A stretch of DNA of 42,573 bases from an uncultured Anaerolineae bacterium (GTDB lineage Bacteria; Chloroflexota; Anaerolineae; Anaerolineales; Villigracilaceae). The notes under the pieces are model-generated. The model was given only the letters and a program-made list of their open reading frames with translations, searched no databases and was not told the DNA's origin. A program made the translations under genes and the position numbers. Position 1 is the stretch's first letter. Each line of letters starts with the position of its first letter. The stretch lies in NCBI GenBank assembly GCA_903838415.1, contig CAILYI010000073.1, positions 1 to 42,573 of the forward strand, given 5' to 3'. Below, one piece after another: positions 35,321-42,573 of the stretch.

Positions 35321-37149
35321 TGATGAAAAAAGAATTTATGAAAACGATCACTCCACCTGCTTACGTTACCCAGTCCGAGGAACAATACGACAAGGCTTTC
35401 GATCCGCGGATTGCGCGTCGTTTGGTCGACTTTATCCGTCCCTATAACTGGCGCGTAATTATCGCGCTGATTTTTATGGGCGGCGCCTCGGCGGCTTCCG
35501 TTGCCGGGCCGTATTTTGTCAAAGTGGCGCTGGATGACGGTTTGGCCGTCAAAAATCTGGCTGTTTTGAACCAGACGGTGCTGGCCTTTGTTGTTGTATC
35601 GATGATCCAGTGGGTTTGTACGTATTTTCGCGTCAAACACATGGCGATTGTCGGCCAATCGGTGATTTACGATTTGCGCAAGGCGCTGTTTGCTCACTTG
35701 CAGCAGCTTTCGCTCAATTTTTACAGCCATTACTCCGTGGGTCGTGTCATCACGCGCGTTATCAACGATGTCGAAATCCTGCGCGATTTCCTGACCTGGG
35801 GCATGCTGGCCATCGTCCGTGATGTGTTTGTGCTGATTGGCATCATCATTGCAATGTTGAGCATGAATCTGCGCCTGTCGCTGATTACTTTCACCGTTCT
35901 GCCGTTTATGGCGCTTGCTACCTATATTTTCCGCCGTGAAGCGCGCCGAAGCTATCGCAAAGTCCGCGCGGCAATTTCGTGGGTTAATTCCGTGCTGGCG
36001 GAAAATATCAATGGCGTGCGCGTGGTCCAGGCATTTTCGCGCCAGCAAACCAACTATGAGCATTTCAGCGATACGACAAATCGTTATCACCTGCAAATGA
36101 GTCTCAGCGCTGCCAAAGTTTCATCCTTGTATTATCCGGTCGTGGACGTGCTTGGCGCGATTGCCACGGCGCTTGTGGTCTGGCTGGGCGGGACGGCTGT
36201 ACTCGGCGAACAAATCACAGCCGGCGTGTTGGTCGCTTTTGTGCTGTATATTGACCGTTTCTTTGAACCCATTCGAGACCTTTTCCGCCGTATTGACGCG
36301 CTTCAGACCACCATGGCCGGAGGGGAAAGAATTCTGGGGCTTTTGGATACTCCGATTGAAGTGCAGGACACCCCGGACGCCGTGATTTTGCCGCCGATTA
36401 AGGGAAATGTCAGTTTCGACGGAGTTTCTTTCCATTATTCTGACGATCAGTCAGACCCGGAGGAGGCCACGCCGGTTCTGAGTCAAATCAACCTGTCAAT
36501 TCCTGAGGGAATTACGGTAGCTCTGGTCGGTGAAACCGGCGCTGGAAAGACCACCCTGGTCAAGCTGCTTTCGCGTTTCCACGACCCAACGGAAGGCGCC
36601 GTGCGTGTGGACGGGTTCAACTTGCGCGACGTGACTCAGACTTCCCTGCGTTCGCAAATGGGGATTGTCTTGCAGGATCCATTCCTGTTCAATGGCACCG
36701 TCAATGAAAATATCAAGTTTGGTCGTCTGGATGCTTCAGACGACCAAATTATCTCCGCTGCGCAGGCCGTCGGCGCACATGACTTTATCATCAACCTGAA
36801 AAATGGCTATGACACGACTGTCGAGGAAGGTGGCGTGCTGTTGAGCGTCGGCCAGCGACAGTTGATTTCCTTCGCCCGTGCCTTGCTCGCCGACCCTCGC
36901 ATTCTCATCCTAGACGAGGCTACATCCAGCGTCGATACCCAAACCGAGCAAGTCATCCAAAAAGCCCTGGCGCGCCTGCTCAAAGGACGGACTTCCTTCG
37001 TCATTGCGCACCGTCTATCTACCATCGTCAACGCTGACTTGATTGTCGTTGTCCACGGCGGCATGATTATCGAGCAGGGCACGCATGCTGAACTGCTCGA
37101 TAAGAAGGGCTACTATTTCGAATTGTACCGGACAGGCTTCCGGGATTAA
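35320..37149 (+). CDS. ABC exporter half-transporter, second subunit of a heterodimer
   Basis: A 609-residue partner of the upstream subunit. Membrane helices span about 40-310. Walker A is GETGAGKT (404-411), Walker B ILILDE keeps the catalytic Glu533, but the signature reads LLSVGQ (508-513) instead of LSGGQ. The degenerate site is thus formed by Walker A/B of the first subunit and the altered signature of this one, which fits a functional asymmetric pair. A poorly conserved N-terminal extension of about 30 residues precedes the first helix, and a second in-frame ATG at 35338 is possible. The stop TAA shares bases with the convergent radical SAM gene. Confidence 0.93.
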   Translation: MMKKEFMKTITPPAYVTQSEEQYDKAFDPRIARRLVDFIRPYNWRVIIALIFMGGASAASVAGPYFVKVALDDGLAVKNLAVLNQTVLAFVVVSMIQWVCTYFRVKHMAIVGQSVIYDLRKALFAHLQQLSLNFYSHYSVGRVITRVINDVEILRDFLTWGMLAIVRDVFVLIGIIIAMLSMNLRLSLITFTVLPFMALATYIFRREARRSYRKVRAAISWVNSVLAENINGVRVVQAFSRQQTNYEHFSDTTNRYHLQMSLSAAKVSSLYYPVVDVLGAIATALVVWLGGTAVLGEQITAGVLVAFVLYIDRFFEPIRDLFRRIDALQTTMAGGERILGLLDTPIEVQDTPDAVILPPIKGNVSFDGVSFHYSDDQSDPEEATPVLSQINLSIPEGITVALVGETGAGKTTLVKLLSRFHDPTEGAVRVDGFNLRDVTQTSLRSQMGIVLQDPFLFNGTVNENIKFGRLDASDDQIISAAQAVGAHDFIINLKNGYDTTVEEGGVLLSVGQRQLISFARALLADPRILILDEATSSVDTQTEQVIQKALARLLKGRTSFVIAHRLSTIVNADLIVVVHGGMIIEQGTHAELLDKKGYYFELYRTGFRD

Positions 37150-38318
37150 AGCAAACTCATCTGGTAGCTCGCCCTGCGACCATCCAATAATAGAAATGGC
37201 GCGGCGCGATCGGCGAGAATCCCCAGCTTTTTCAGCGCCGAAAGATCGCGCAGTTTTGACTGACGACGGGCCACCAGAATGGATTCCACGCCCTTCATGC
37301 CAATCCCAGGGATGCGCAGCAGCTCGCGCCGTTCAGCCTTGTTGATTTCAAGCGGCTTTTCGGCCAAATTTATTTGCGCCCAGGCCAGTTTCGGGTCAGA
37401 CGGCAATGGTAAATTGCCCGCACTGGTGAAAGGCAGTTCTTCCAAATCGAAGCCATAATCACGCAGCAAAAAGGATGCCTGGTATAGACGGTGCTCGCGC
37501 AGCGGATCGACAGCAGCTTTGTTTTCCAGCGGAGTATCGGGTATGGGGTGAAAAGCCGAGAAATAAGCGCGCTTCAGACTGACGTTTTTATTCAGCCAGG
37601 AGGTGGTCGTCAGCAGTTCCAGATCGCTTTCGTCCGCGCCACCGGCCACAAACTGGGTCACGGTCGAAGGCCAGCGGCCATTCCAGGCTTTGCTGGGCGG
37701 CGTCGAGCGGCGGATTTCTTCCACCCAGCGCAGCGGCGTCAATAGTTCTTCAAGAAAAACCTTGTGGGGCGCCAGCCGCGCCAGCCGTTCGGTGTTGGGC
37801 GCTTCCAGATTGACGGAGACTCTGTCAGCCAGCTGCATGGCGCGCTCCACCTGGGCTTTTTGGGCGCCCGGCATGATTTTGAGATGGATATATCCGCGAA
37901 AGCCGAGTTTGTGACGAAGGATATCGGCGGTATCGAGCAGTTGATCCTGAGTCCGAACCCCGCCACCCGCGACTCCGCTGCTCAAAAAGATGCCTTCAGC
38001 TGCCCGGGAGCGGGCCAACCCCACGAAAAGGTTGGCGAATTCCTGAGGCTTAAACGTGGCCCGACGGAAATCCCGTCCGGCGCGAAATGGACAGTAGAAA
38101 CAGTCACGTTCGCAGGCCGACGTGAGCAGCGTCTTCAGCAGCAGAATCTGTCGTCCGCCGGGCATTTGGGCCGGGTGCACAAAAAGCTGATCGGAGCGCG
38201 AGTCAGGCTTCGGGTTGGGAAATCTGGCGGAGCAATGCTCCTCGGCAGGTTCCAGACTCATTTGATCCGATAAAAGTTTGAGGCGTGAAATAGCATCCAT
38301 ACCTTTATTATAGAACAT
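37146..38318 (-). CDS. Radical SAM protein with helix-hairpin-helix, UDG-linked DNA modification/repair type
   Basis: A 390-residue protein. The radical SAM cluster motif is C69-x3-C73-x2-C76 (SACERDCFYCPF), followed by the FLSSGVAGGG SAM-binding segment. The C-terminal part has a helix-hairpin-helix DNA-binding motif, LLRIPGIGMKGVESIL (about 335-350). This layout matches the family named 'putative DNA modification/repair radical SAM protein', normally next to a uracil-DNA-glycosylase-like partner gene. No such partner is present here. Two starts are possible (38318 or 38300), and neither has a good RBS. It runs convergently into the ABC exporter, with overlapping stop codons. Confidence 0.85.
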   Translation of the reverse strand: MFYNKGMDAISRLKLLSDQMSLEPAEEHCSARFPNPKPDSRSDQLFVHPAQMPGGRQILLLKTLLTSACERDCFYCPFRAGRDFRRATFKPQEFANLFVGLARSRAAEGIFLSSGVAGGGVRTQDQLLDTADILRHKLGFRGYIHLKIMPGAQKAQVERAMQLADRVSVNLEAPNTERLARLAPHKVFLEELLTPLRWVEEIRRSTPPSKAWNGRWPSTVTQFVAGGADESDLELLTTTSWLNKNVSLKRAYFSAFHPIPDTPLENKAAVDPLREHRLYQASFLLRDYGFDLEELPFTSAGNLPLPSDPKLAWAQINLAEKPLEINKAERRELLRIPGIGMKGVESILVARRQSKLRDLSALKKLGILADRAAPFLLLDGRRASYQMSLL

Positions 38319-38363
38319 ATTTTCTTTTTGTCAAATTTCAAAACAAGCGGACTTGGTATCGGG

Positions 38364-38369
38364 TATAAT
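38364..38369 (+). promoter_or_regulatory. -10 box of the DUF4258/YgiT pair
   Basis: Perfect TATAAT nine bases before the ATG at 38379. There is no RBS between them, so the transcript would have a leader of about three bases or none. No clear -35 box. Confidence 0.5.
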
Positions 38370-38378
38370 GCGGCTACT

Positions 38379-38666
38379 ATGAAAATTATTTTTCGCATTC
38401 ACGCCATTGAGCGCATGTTTGAAAGGGGGATTGGTGTCAAAGACATCCGAGCCGCGCTGGAAACCGGCGAAAACATCGAAAATTACGCTGACACCACTTA
38501 TCCCGGTCGGCTGATCCTAGCCCAGCGTGGAAAACGCCCCTTGCACGTCGTCGCAGCGGATAATATTGCCGGAGACGAAGTGATCGTAATCACAGGCTAT
38601 CGGCCTGATCGTACACGTTGGATGGATGATTTCAAACGGAGGCGCGATGAAGTGCTTGATGTGTAA
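38379..38666 (+). CDS. DUF4258 protein, putative toxin of a toxin-antitoxin-like pair
   Basis: A 95-residue basic protein with the DUF4258 pattern: 'RIHAIERMFERGIGVKDIRAALETGENIENY' then 'GRLILAQRGKRPLHVVAADN' and 'VIVITGYRPDRTRW'. The fold is thought to be RelE/BrnT-like, and members paired with small zinc-ribbon or DNA-binding proteins are candidate mRNA-cutting toxins. The start at 38379 is chosen because DUF4258 begins there and a TATAAT box sits just upstream. The next gene overlaps it by 20 bases, which signals translational coupling. Toxicity is inference. Confidence 0.8.
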   Translation: MKIIFRIHAIERMFERGIGVKDIRAALETGENIENYADTTYPGRLILAQRGKRPLHVVAADNIAGDEVIVITGYRPDRTRWMDDFKRRRDEVLDV

Positions 38667-38868
38667 ACAAGCTGAACCACGCCCGGGTTTGACAACAGTG
38701 ACCCTCGAACGCGGAGAGTTGAGCCTGGTACTCAAAAACGTCCCGGCGCTGGTCTGCCCGGAATGCGGCGAGGCCTACGCTGATGAAGCCACCGCTGCGC
38801 GCCTGCTCGAAACCGCCCTGGAAATGGAGTATAACGGCCTGTTGATGGACGTGCGGCAATTCGCCTAG
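38647..38868 (+). CDS. YgiT-type zinc-finger protein, putative antitoxin
   Basis: A 73-residue protein. Two CxxC pairs (MKCLMCKQ near the start, CPECGE near 38) form a zinc finger as in the N-terminal half of MqsA/YgiT antitoxins. The C-terminal helix-turn-helix of full MqsA is missing, leaving a short helix ADEATAARLLETALEMEYNG. RBS GGAGG (38638-38642) lies inside the upstream DUF4258 gene, and the two genes overlap. Typical for DUF4258/YgiT pairs. Confidence 0.85.
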   Translation: MKCLMCKQAEPRPGLTTVTLERGELSLVLKNVPALVCPECGEAYADEATAARLLETALEMEYNGLLMDVRQFA

Positions 38869-38881
38869 GGTTACTCAACAC

Positions 38882-38926
38882 CCAAAGAACGAGCCCGACA
38901 TTCAAAATGTCGGGCTCGTTCTTTGG
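38882..38926. terminator. Bidirectional terminator between the TA-like pair and the YwbE gene
   Basis: Perfect 21-bp stem (38882-38902 and 38906-38926; core GAACGAGCCCGACATT) with loop CAA. It lies between convergent genes and ends one base before the stop of the minus-strand gene. Confidence 0.85.
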
Positions 38927-39157
38927 TCATGGCATAATCTCTTTTACTCGACCAATTTGCCCGCTCAGCAAGCGGACTTTGATGCCGTGTGGGTGAGTGG
39001 GGGAGTTGGTGAGAATATCCTTCACAATGCCTTCAGTCAATTTCCCGGTAGGTTGATCCTGCTTCAAAACAATGCGGACGTGCAACCCTGGTCTGATATT
39101 GGCGCGGCGAGTGCCATCGCTGGTGGGGCGGGGTGGGATGGAAAGGTCATAAGTCAT
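38927..39157 (-). CDS. YwbE family protein (DUF2196)
   Basis: A 76-residue protein. It matches the YwbE family through RANIRPGLHVRIVLKQDQPTG, then 'KLTEGIVKDILTNS' and 'HPHGIKVRLLSGQIGRVKEI'. This is a small all-beta domain of unknown function found widely in bacteria and archaea. The start at 39157 is chosen because the family begins there and TATATT (39165-39170) lies seven bases upstream with no RBS. The open frame extends to 39235 without similarity. Confidence 0.88.
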   Translation of the reverse strand: MTYDLSIPPRPTSDGTRRANIRPGLHVRIVLKQDQPTGKLTEGIVKDILTNSPTHPHGIKVRLLSGQIGRVKEIMP

Positions 39158-39164
39158 AAGTCGG

Positions 39165-39170
39165 AATATA
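39165..39170 (-). promoter_or_regulatory. -10 box of the YwbE gene, leaderless type
   Basis: Minus-strand TATATT with seven bases to the ATG at 39157 and no Shine-Dalgarno sequence. Confidence 0.4.
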
Positions 39171-39646
39171 CCATTATGTGCAATCTTTACAACCACCGGT
39201 TTCATCGAATCAGCGATCTGACCTGCTCTCCTCAAGCCAAAACGTGGATGTTTTTCGCAGAGGGGAGGTCATCTTATGAGAAAAGTCCTTTTGATATTTT
39301 ATGTTTCACTTAAGTATAATTAAGCGAAACATTATGTTATAATCAAATTTGCCCGTCAAAGCACCTCTACTGTTGTCGAAATGCGATGACAAGGTCGTAT
39401 GGCTGATCGGAATATCATTTATAACACCATGCAGCTTGCGGCTCTTGCTTTTGCGATGTGCGCAAAAATATTTTTTGAACATCTGCCCCGGACCATATGG
39501 ACATTGAATCGAGCGACATTCACAGACAGCATCCATTAGACTGCGAACGTCTAGCCAGCGCAAGCATCCAATCATCGATGGCTAGAAATATCAGAATAAA
39601 GATAACTTATGCGAAATTGTCAGACAACCAGCGAAAGGCGCTAAAA
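39171..39646 (+). other. Intergenic region before the recombinase with a 15-codon ORF and a hairpin
   Basis: No normal gene is seen. A 15-codon frame (39276-39323, MRKVLLIFYVSLKYN) has a good RBS GGAGG at 39264-39268. Its end overlaps an imperfect 12-bp inverted repeat, TGTTTCACTTAA / TTAAGCGAAACA (39302-39313 and 39320-39331, one mismatch). A TATAAT at 39338-39343 follows. The recombinase frame itself is open from 39497. Confidence 0.4.
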
Positions 39647-40666
39647 ATGGCTGAAACCACCACGATTGAGCAGGCTGTGCAGATGTTTATTCAAACTGTC
39701 AATTCGGCGCGCAGCAAAAACACAACAGATACTTATGGATTTGCGATGCGAGCCTTCCAGGCCTTGCTGGCTGATAACAAAATCGATGTTCAGACGACGC
39801 CGGTTTCCGAATTGAGCGAAGATGCCATCGGCTGGTTCGCAGCCTGGCTCAAGGAGCTTGCTCCAGCCACGGAGCGGCTGTACTTACAGGCTACCGTCAG
39901 TTTTTATGAGTTTCTCTCCGCGGAGCGGCTCCACTCCCCCAACCTGCCGCGACTGAGACTCTTGATGCGGAATCGCGTTCGCAGAACAGGACAGCGCCTG
40001 CCGCAGTTTCCGCGAGAATCCATTGAAAAGGTTTTGGAGTACGCCCAGGCCCTCCCCCTCCCCACCGAATACTCTGTCACGGTTGACGGTGAAAATGGCA
40101 CTCCGCCAACTTCCGATTCGGAAAAGCTGCGCCTACTGCGTGATCGGGCTTTTTTGGTGACTCTTGCCGATACCGGGCTGCGCGTGCACGAAGCCTGTAA
40201 TTTACGTCGCGGCGATATTGATTGGAATGAAGGTCGGGCGATTATCATCGGCAAAGGTGACAAGCAGGCCGTTATCCGTTTTTCAACACGCTCAATGCGC
40301 GCTTTGCAGGATTATCTCGCCGCCCGCGCCAGGCTCGATGGCAATTCCGGAAAACCGCTGCAATCTCTGCCAATCTTTGCCAGACACGACAAAGGAGCGG
40401 GGAAAAAGGTCAAATCCATGACAACGGCCACGGGTAGGAATATTGTCGATGCCTGCGTACGGGAAGCGCTCGGAGATGAGTCTGTCGGCAAAATAACGCC
40501 ACATTCCTTTCGCCATTACTTTGTCACCACTGTTTTGCGCGCTTCTGGCAACCTGAAACTGGCACAGGAATTGGCCAGGCATGCCAATATCTCGGTGACA
40601 CAGCGTTATGCGCACATTTCGGACGATGAATTAGATCAGGGCTACCATGATATTTTTGAAAAATAG
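39647..40666 (+). CDS. Tyrosine recombinase (XerC/XerD-like)
   Basis: A 339-residue site-specific recombinase. The N-terminal SAM-like core-binding domain is at about 1-105 (TIEQAVQMFIQTVNSARSK, YGFAMRAFQALL). The catalytic domain has Arg in DTGLRVHEACNLRRGDI, Lys in IIGKGDKQAVI, HSFRH (His-x-x-Arg), and the His in ELARHANISVTQRYAHI with the nucleophile Tyr. All catalytic residues are present. The start at 39647 is preferred since GAAAGG lies upstream; in-frame starts at 39578 and 39497 would add up to 50 residues. No phage or integron genes are near, so it may be the chromosomal Xer or a solitary integrase. Confidence 0.88.
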   Translation: MAETTTIEQAVQMFIQTVNSARSKNTTDTYGFAMRAFQALLADNKIDVQTTPVSELSEDAIGWFAAWLKELAPATERLYLQATVSFYEFLSAERLHSPNLPRLRLLMRNRVRRTGQRLPQFPRESIEKVLEYAQALPLPTEYSVTVDGENGTPPTSDSEKLRLLRDRAFLVTLADTGLRVHEACNLRRGDIDWNEGRAIIIGKGDKQAVIRFSTRSMRALQDYLAARARLDGNSGKPLQSLPIFARHDKGAGKKVKSMTTATGRNIVDACVREALGDESVGKITPHSFRHYFVTTVLRASGNLKLAQELARHANISVTQRYAHISDDELDQGYHDIFEK

Positions 40667-40706
40667 CCCATTATTCGTTCTTCCAAGACCATTCGCGAAT
40701 AATGGG
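40667..40706 (+). terminator. Inverted repeat after the recombinase gene
   Basis: Perfect 11-bp arms CCCATTATTCG / CGAATAATGGG (40667-40677 and 40696-40706) with an 18-base loop, directly at the stop codon. No T-run follows; the next gene's -10 box begins nine bases on. Confidence 0.6.
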
Positions 40707-40714
40707 ATAAATGC

Positions 40715-40720
40715 TAAACT
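40715..40720 (+). promoter_or_regulatory. -10 box of the PLP decarboxylase gene, leaderless type
   Basis: TAAACT with six bases (ATCAGC) to the ATG at 40727 and no RBS. Confidence 0.4.
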
Positions 40721-40726
40721 ATCAGC

Positions 40727-42172
40727 ATGACTCTCCCCTTCCCCTCCACTGGAAAAACGAAAGATGAAGTCCTATCCGCCATGCGCGCCGCGCGCGATCA
40801 TGACGTGCAATGGCAAAAGGGACGCGCTTTCAGCCTGGTCTACCACGCCGGAAAAGACGTTGACGACCTGCTAAAAGAAGCGTCTCTCTTATTTTTCTCC
40901 GAAAATGGCTTGAACCCGACAGCTTTTCCATCGCTGCGCAAGTTTGAGACGGAGATCGTCGCCATGACCGCCTCGCTTTTGGGCGGAGACGAACAAACCG
41001 TCGGCACGGTCACATCGGGCGGCACCGAATCGCTGCTGATGGCGGTCAAGACTGCGCGGGATTGGGCGCGAAAAAACAAGCCAGAAATCAAAGCACCTGA
41101 GATGATTCTGCCCATCACCGGTCACCCGGCTTTTGAAAAATCGGCGGAATATTTCGGGATAAAAATCGTCAACATTCCAGTTCGCGCAGATTATCGCGCG
41201 GATGTGGACGCAGCCCGTCGCGCGGTGACATCCAACACCATCCTGATGATCGGTTCGGCCCCGGCTTATCCGCACGGAGTTGTCGACCCAATCCGTGAAC
41301 TGGCGGCAATTGCGCTGGAAAAGGGCATCCTTTTCCACACGGATGCCTGCGTGGGCGGGTTCATGCTGCCTTTTGTGCGCAAACTGGGTTATCGCATAAA
41401 CGATTTTGATCTTTCTGTGCCGGGAGTTACCTCGATTTCGGCTGATTTGCACAAATATGCCTATGCCGCCAAGGGCGCCTCGGTCATTTTGTATAAAACG
41501 GCTGAACTTCGCCGCCACCAGATGTTTGTTTCGATCAACTGGCCGGGCGGAATTTACCCTTCACCTGCCATGGGCGGCACCCGTCCAGCTTCGCCGGTAG
41601 CGGCTGCCTGGGCGGTACTGAATTATCTGGGGGAAAGCGGCTATCTTGAAATGACCGATCTTGTGATGAAAACCGCCCGCCGTTTGCAAGATGGAGTCAA
41701 TGCCGTGTCAGGGTTGAAGGTGGTCAGCAACCCGGAAATGAGCGTTTTTGCGATCGGCTCGGACGGACTGGATGTGTACGCTGTGGCCGACGAGCTTTCG
41801 GCGCGCAACTGGCATCTCGACCGGCAGCAGTTCCCACCAACTTTGCATATGACAGTCCAGTTTGGGCACGTTGGCATCGTGGATGAATTTCTCCGCGACC
41901 TTGCCGCTGCCGCAGGAACGGTAAGTAAGCCCAGCTTTGAGAAAACGGCCAACCAATGGCTGCTCAAGTTGGCGAATTTCCTCGTGCGGATTTTACCGGA
42001 AGCCTGGGTTACCTGGCTGATGGACAAGGCTTCTGCCCTGCTGGGAGGCGGGGGTGGATTGCCCGGCAAGATGGCTCCGATGTATGGATTGATCGGTTCC
42101 CTGCCAAATCGAGGAGATTTGAGGGAAATGGTGTTGGATCTACTGGACGGAATGACTCGCTATAAATCGTAA
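40727..42172 (+). CDS. PLP-dependent decarboxylase/lyase of the group II (sphingosine-1-phosphate lyase-like) family
   Basis: A 481-residue fold-type I PLP enzyme. The PLP phosphate segment is TSGGTESLLMAVK (97-109), the ring-stacking and pyridine-N residues are in HTDACVGGF (204-212, Asp206), and the Schiff-base lysine is Lys243 in SADLHKYAYAAKG. The length and these motifs match sphingosine-1-phosphate lyase and its prokaryotic homologues better than glutamate decarboxylase. The reaction is likely retro-aldol cleavage of a phosphorylated long-chain base or decarboxylation of an amino acid; it cannot be decided from sequence. A GPH transporter follows after 26 bases with its own RBS, probably on the same transcript. 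Confidence 0.85.
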   Translation: MTLPFPSTGKTKDEVLSAMRAARDHDVQWQKGRAFSLVYHAGKDVDDLLKEASLLFFSENGLNPTAFPSLRKFETEIVAMTASLLGGDEQTVGTVTSGGTESLLMAVKTARDWARKNKPEIKAPEMILPITGHPAFEKSAEYFGIKIVNIPVRADYRADVDAARRAVTSNTILMIGSAPAYPHGVVDPIRELAAIALEKGILFHTDACVGGFMLPFVRKLGYRINDFDLSVPGVTSISADLHKYAYAAKGASVILYKTAELRRHQMFVSINWPGGIYPSPAMGGTRPASPVAAAWAVLNYLGESGYLEMTDLVMKTARRLQDGVNAVSGLKVVSNPEMSVFAIGSDGLDVYAVADELSARNWHLDRQQFPPTLHMTVQFGHVGIVDEFLRDLAAAAGTVSKPSFEKTANQWLLKLANFLVRILPEAWVTWLMDKASALLGGGGGLPGKMAPMYGLIGSLPNRGDLREMVLDLLDGMTRYKS

Positions 42173-42198
42173 CAGCTGAACACGCCAGAGGAGGCGAC

Positions 42199-42573
42199 AT
42201 GACCACTTCCCCTAAACAGGGCGCTCTTTCGATTTGGGTAAAACTGGCTTATGGCACCGGTGACTGGAGCCTGGCCAGTTTCGGAACCCTCAGGCAGGTT
42301 TTCTATGCCATCTTTCTCACCGATGTCGTTGGTCTAGAACCGCGCCTGGCTTCCTTTGCCGCGCTGATAGGGATCATCTGGGATGCCGTCAATGACCCGA
42401 TTGTCGGCACATTGAGTGACCGGGTCCGTTCACGCTGGGGACGCCGCCGGCCCTTCCTGCTGCTTTTCTCCATTCCGTTTGGATTGAGTTTCGTCGCTTT
42501 GTGGTGGGCGCCGCCTTTTGAGAATCAGTATCTACTCGCGGCCACCGTCTGCCTGACGTTTATGCTCAGCGAC
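42199..42573 (+). CDS. GPH/MFS-family sugar-cation symporter (MelB type), 3' end outside window
   Basis: The first 125 residues of an MFS transporter run to the end of the window. The features are those of the glycoside-pentoside-hexuronide:cation symporter family: KLAYGTGDWSLASFGT in helix 1, DAVNDPIVGTLSDRVRSRWGRRRPFLL with the Asp residues of the cation site and the loop 2-3 motif, and three membrane helices. RBS GAGGAGG lies before the ATG. The cargo is unknown; some members carry sphingosine-like or glycoside substrates. Confidence 0.88.
   Translation, partial: MTTSPKQGALSIWVKLAYGTGDWSLASFGTLRQVFYAIFLTDVVGLEPRLASFAALIGIIWDAVNDPIVGTLSDRVRSRWGRRRPFLLLFSIPFGLSFVALWWAPPFENQYLLAATVCLTFMLSD

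Noticed and set aside
39306..39575. Minus-strand frame of 89 codons before the recombinase
   Set aside because: No RBS, Cys/Ile-rich composition unlike its neighbours and no family pattern.
39647..40666. Recombinase as a sign of an integrated mobile element
   Set aside because: No attachment-site repeats, phage or conjugation genes, or tRNA were seen around it; base composition of neighbours looks uniform.

Overview
The window looks like a chromosomal segment of a strictly anaerobic bacterium that uses the Wood-Ljungdahl (reductive acetyl-CoA) pathway. My best guess is a member of the Chloroflexota close to Anaerolineae. The guess rests on a bacterial-type CODH/ACS gene set, an ADP-forming acyl-CoA synthetase with a C-terminal GNAT domain, a CAP-LysM surface protein, and many genes whose -10 box lies 6-7 nt before the start codon. 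It is an inference, and no rRNA or other phylogenetic marker was found to test it. No tRNA, rRNA, CRISPR array, transposase or prophage was seen.

Layout. Positions 1-9.8 kb hold housekeeping genes: the end of a membrane protein, mutS, an orphan sugar-type ABC ATPase, phosphoglycerate mutase, a GlcD-GlcF type FAD/Fe-S oxidoreductase and a GNAT-TPR protein. A SPOUT methyltransferase and the ADP-forming acyl-CoA synthetase follow on the minus strand (9.8-13.4 kb). From 26.9 kb down to 13.5 kb runs one long minus-strand cluster. Its order is small HMA-fold protein, CO dehydrogenase (cooS/acsA), acetyl-CoA synthase (acsB), CBS-pair protein, corrinoid protein subunits (acsD, acsC), corrinoid activator ASKHA/ferredoxin (acsV type), methyltransferase (acsE), MetV-MetF fusion, GNAT, short HdrC-like protein, and then a strong terminator. 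A 320-nt divergent control region (26.88-27.20 kb) contains a perfect TGTGA-N6-TCACA palindrome near -42 of a plausible CODH promoter. On the other side run a CAP-LysM surface protein, a stand-alone RAM (Lrp/AsnC effector) domain, a DUF3786 protein, two CooC-type nickel-insertion ATPases separated by an isoprenylcysteine-methyltransferase-like membrane protein, and guaB. The last part (33.5-42.6 kb) has a heterodimeric ABC exporter, a radical SAM DNA-repair-type protein, a DUF4258/YgiT zinc-finger pair, a YwbE-family protein, a tyrosine recombinase, a PLP-dependent decarboxylase and the start of a GPH-family transporter.

How the genes work together. MetVF makes methyl-THF. AcsE moves the methyl group to the corrinoid Fe-S protein AcsCD, and AcsV reactivates oxidised corrinoid. 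CooS supplies CO from CO2, and AcsB condenses methyl, CO and CoA into acetyl-CoA. The ADP-forming synthetase could then release acetate with ATP synthesis. The two CooC proteins probably load nickel into CooS and AcsB. The methyl-branch genes fhs, folD, fchA and formate dehydrogenase are not in the window. The least explained parts are the passengers of this cluster: the HMA-fold protein with His-His in place of CxxC, the CBS protein, the degenerate HdrC-like protein, DUF3786 and the RAM protein.
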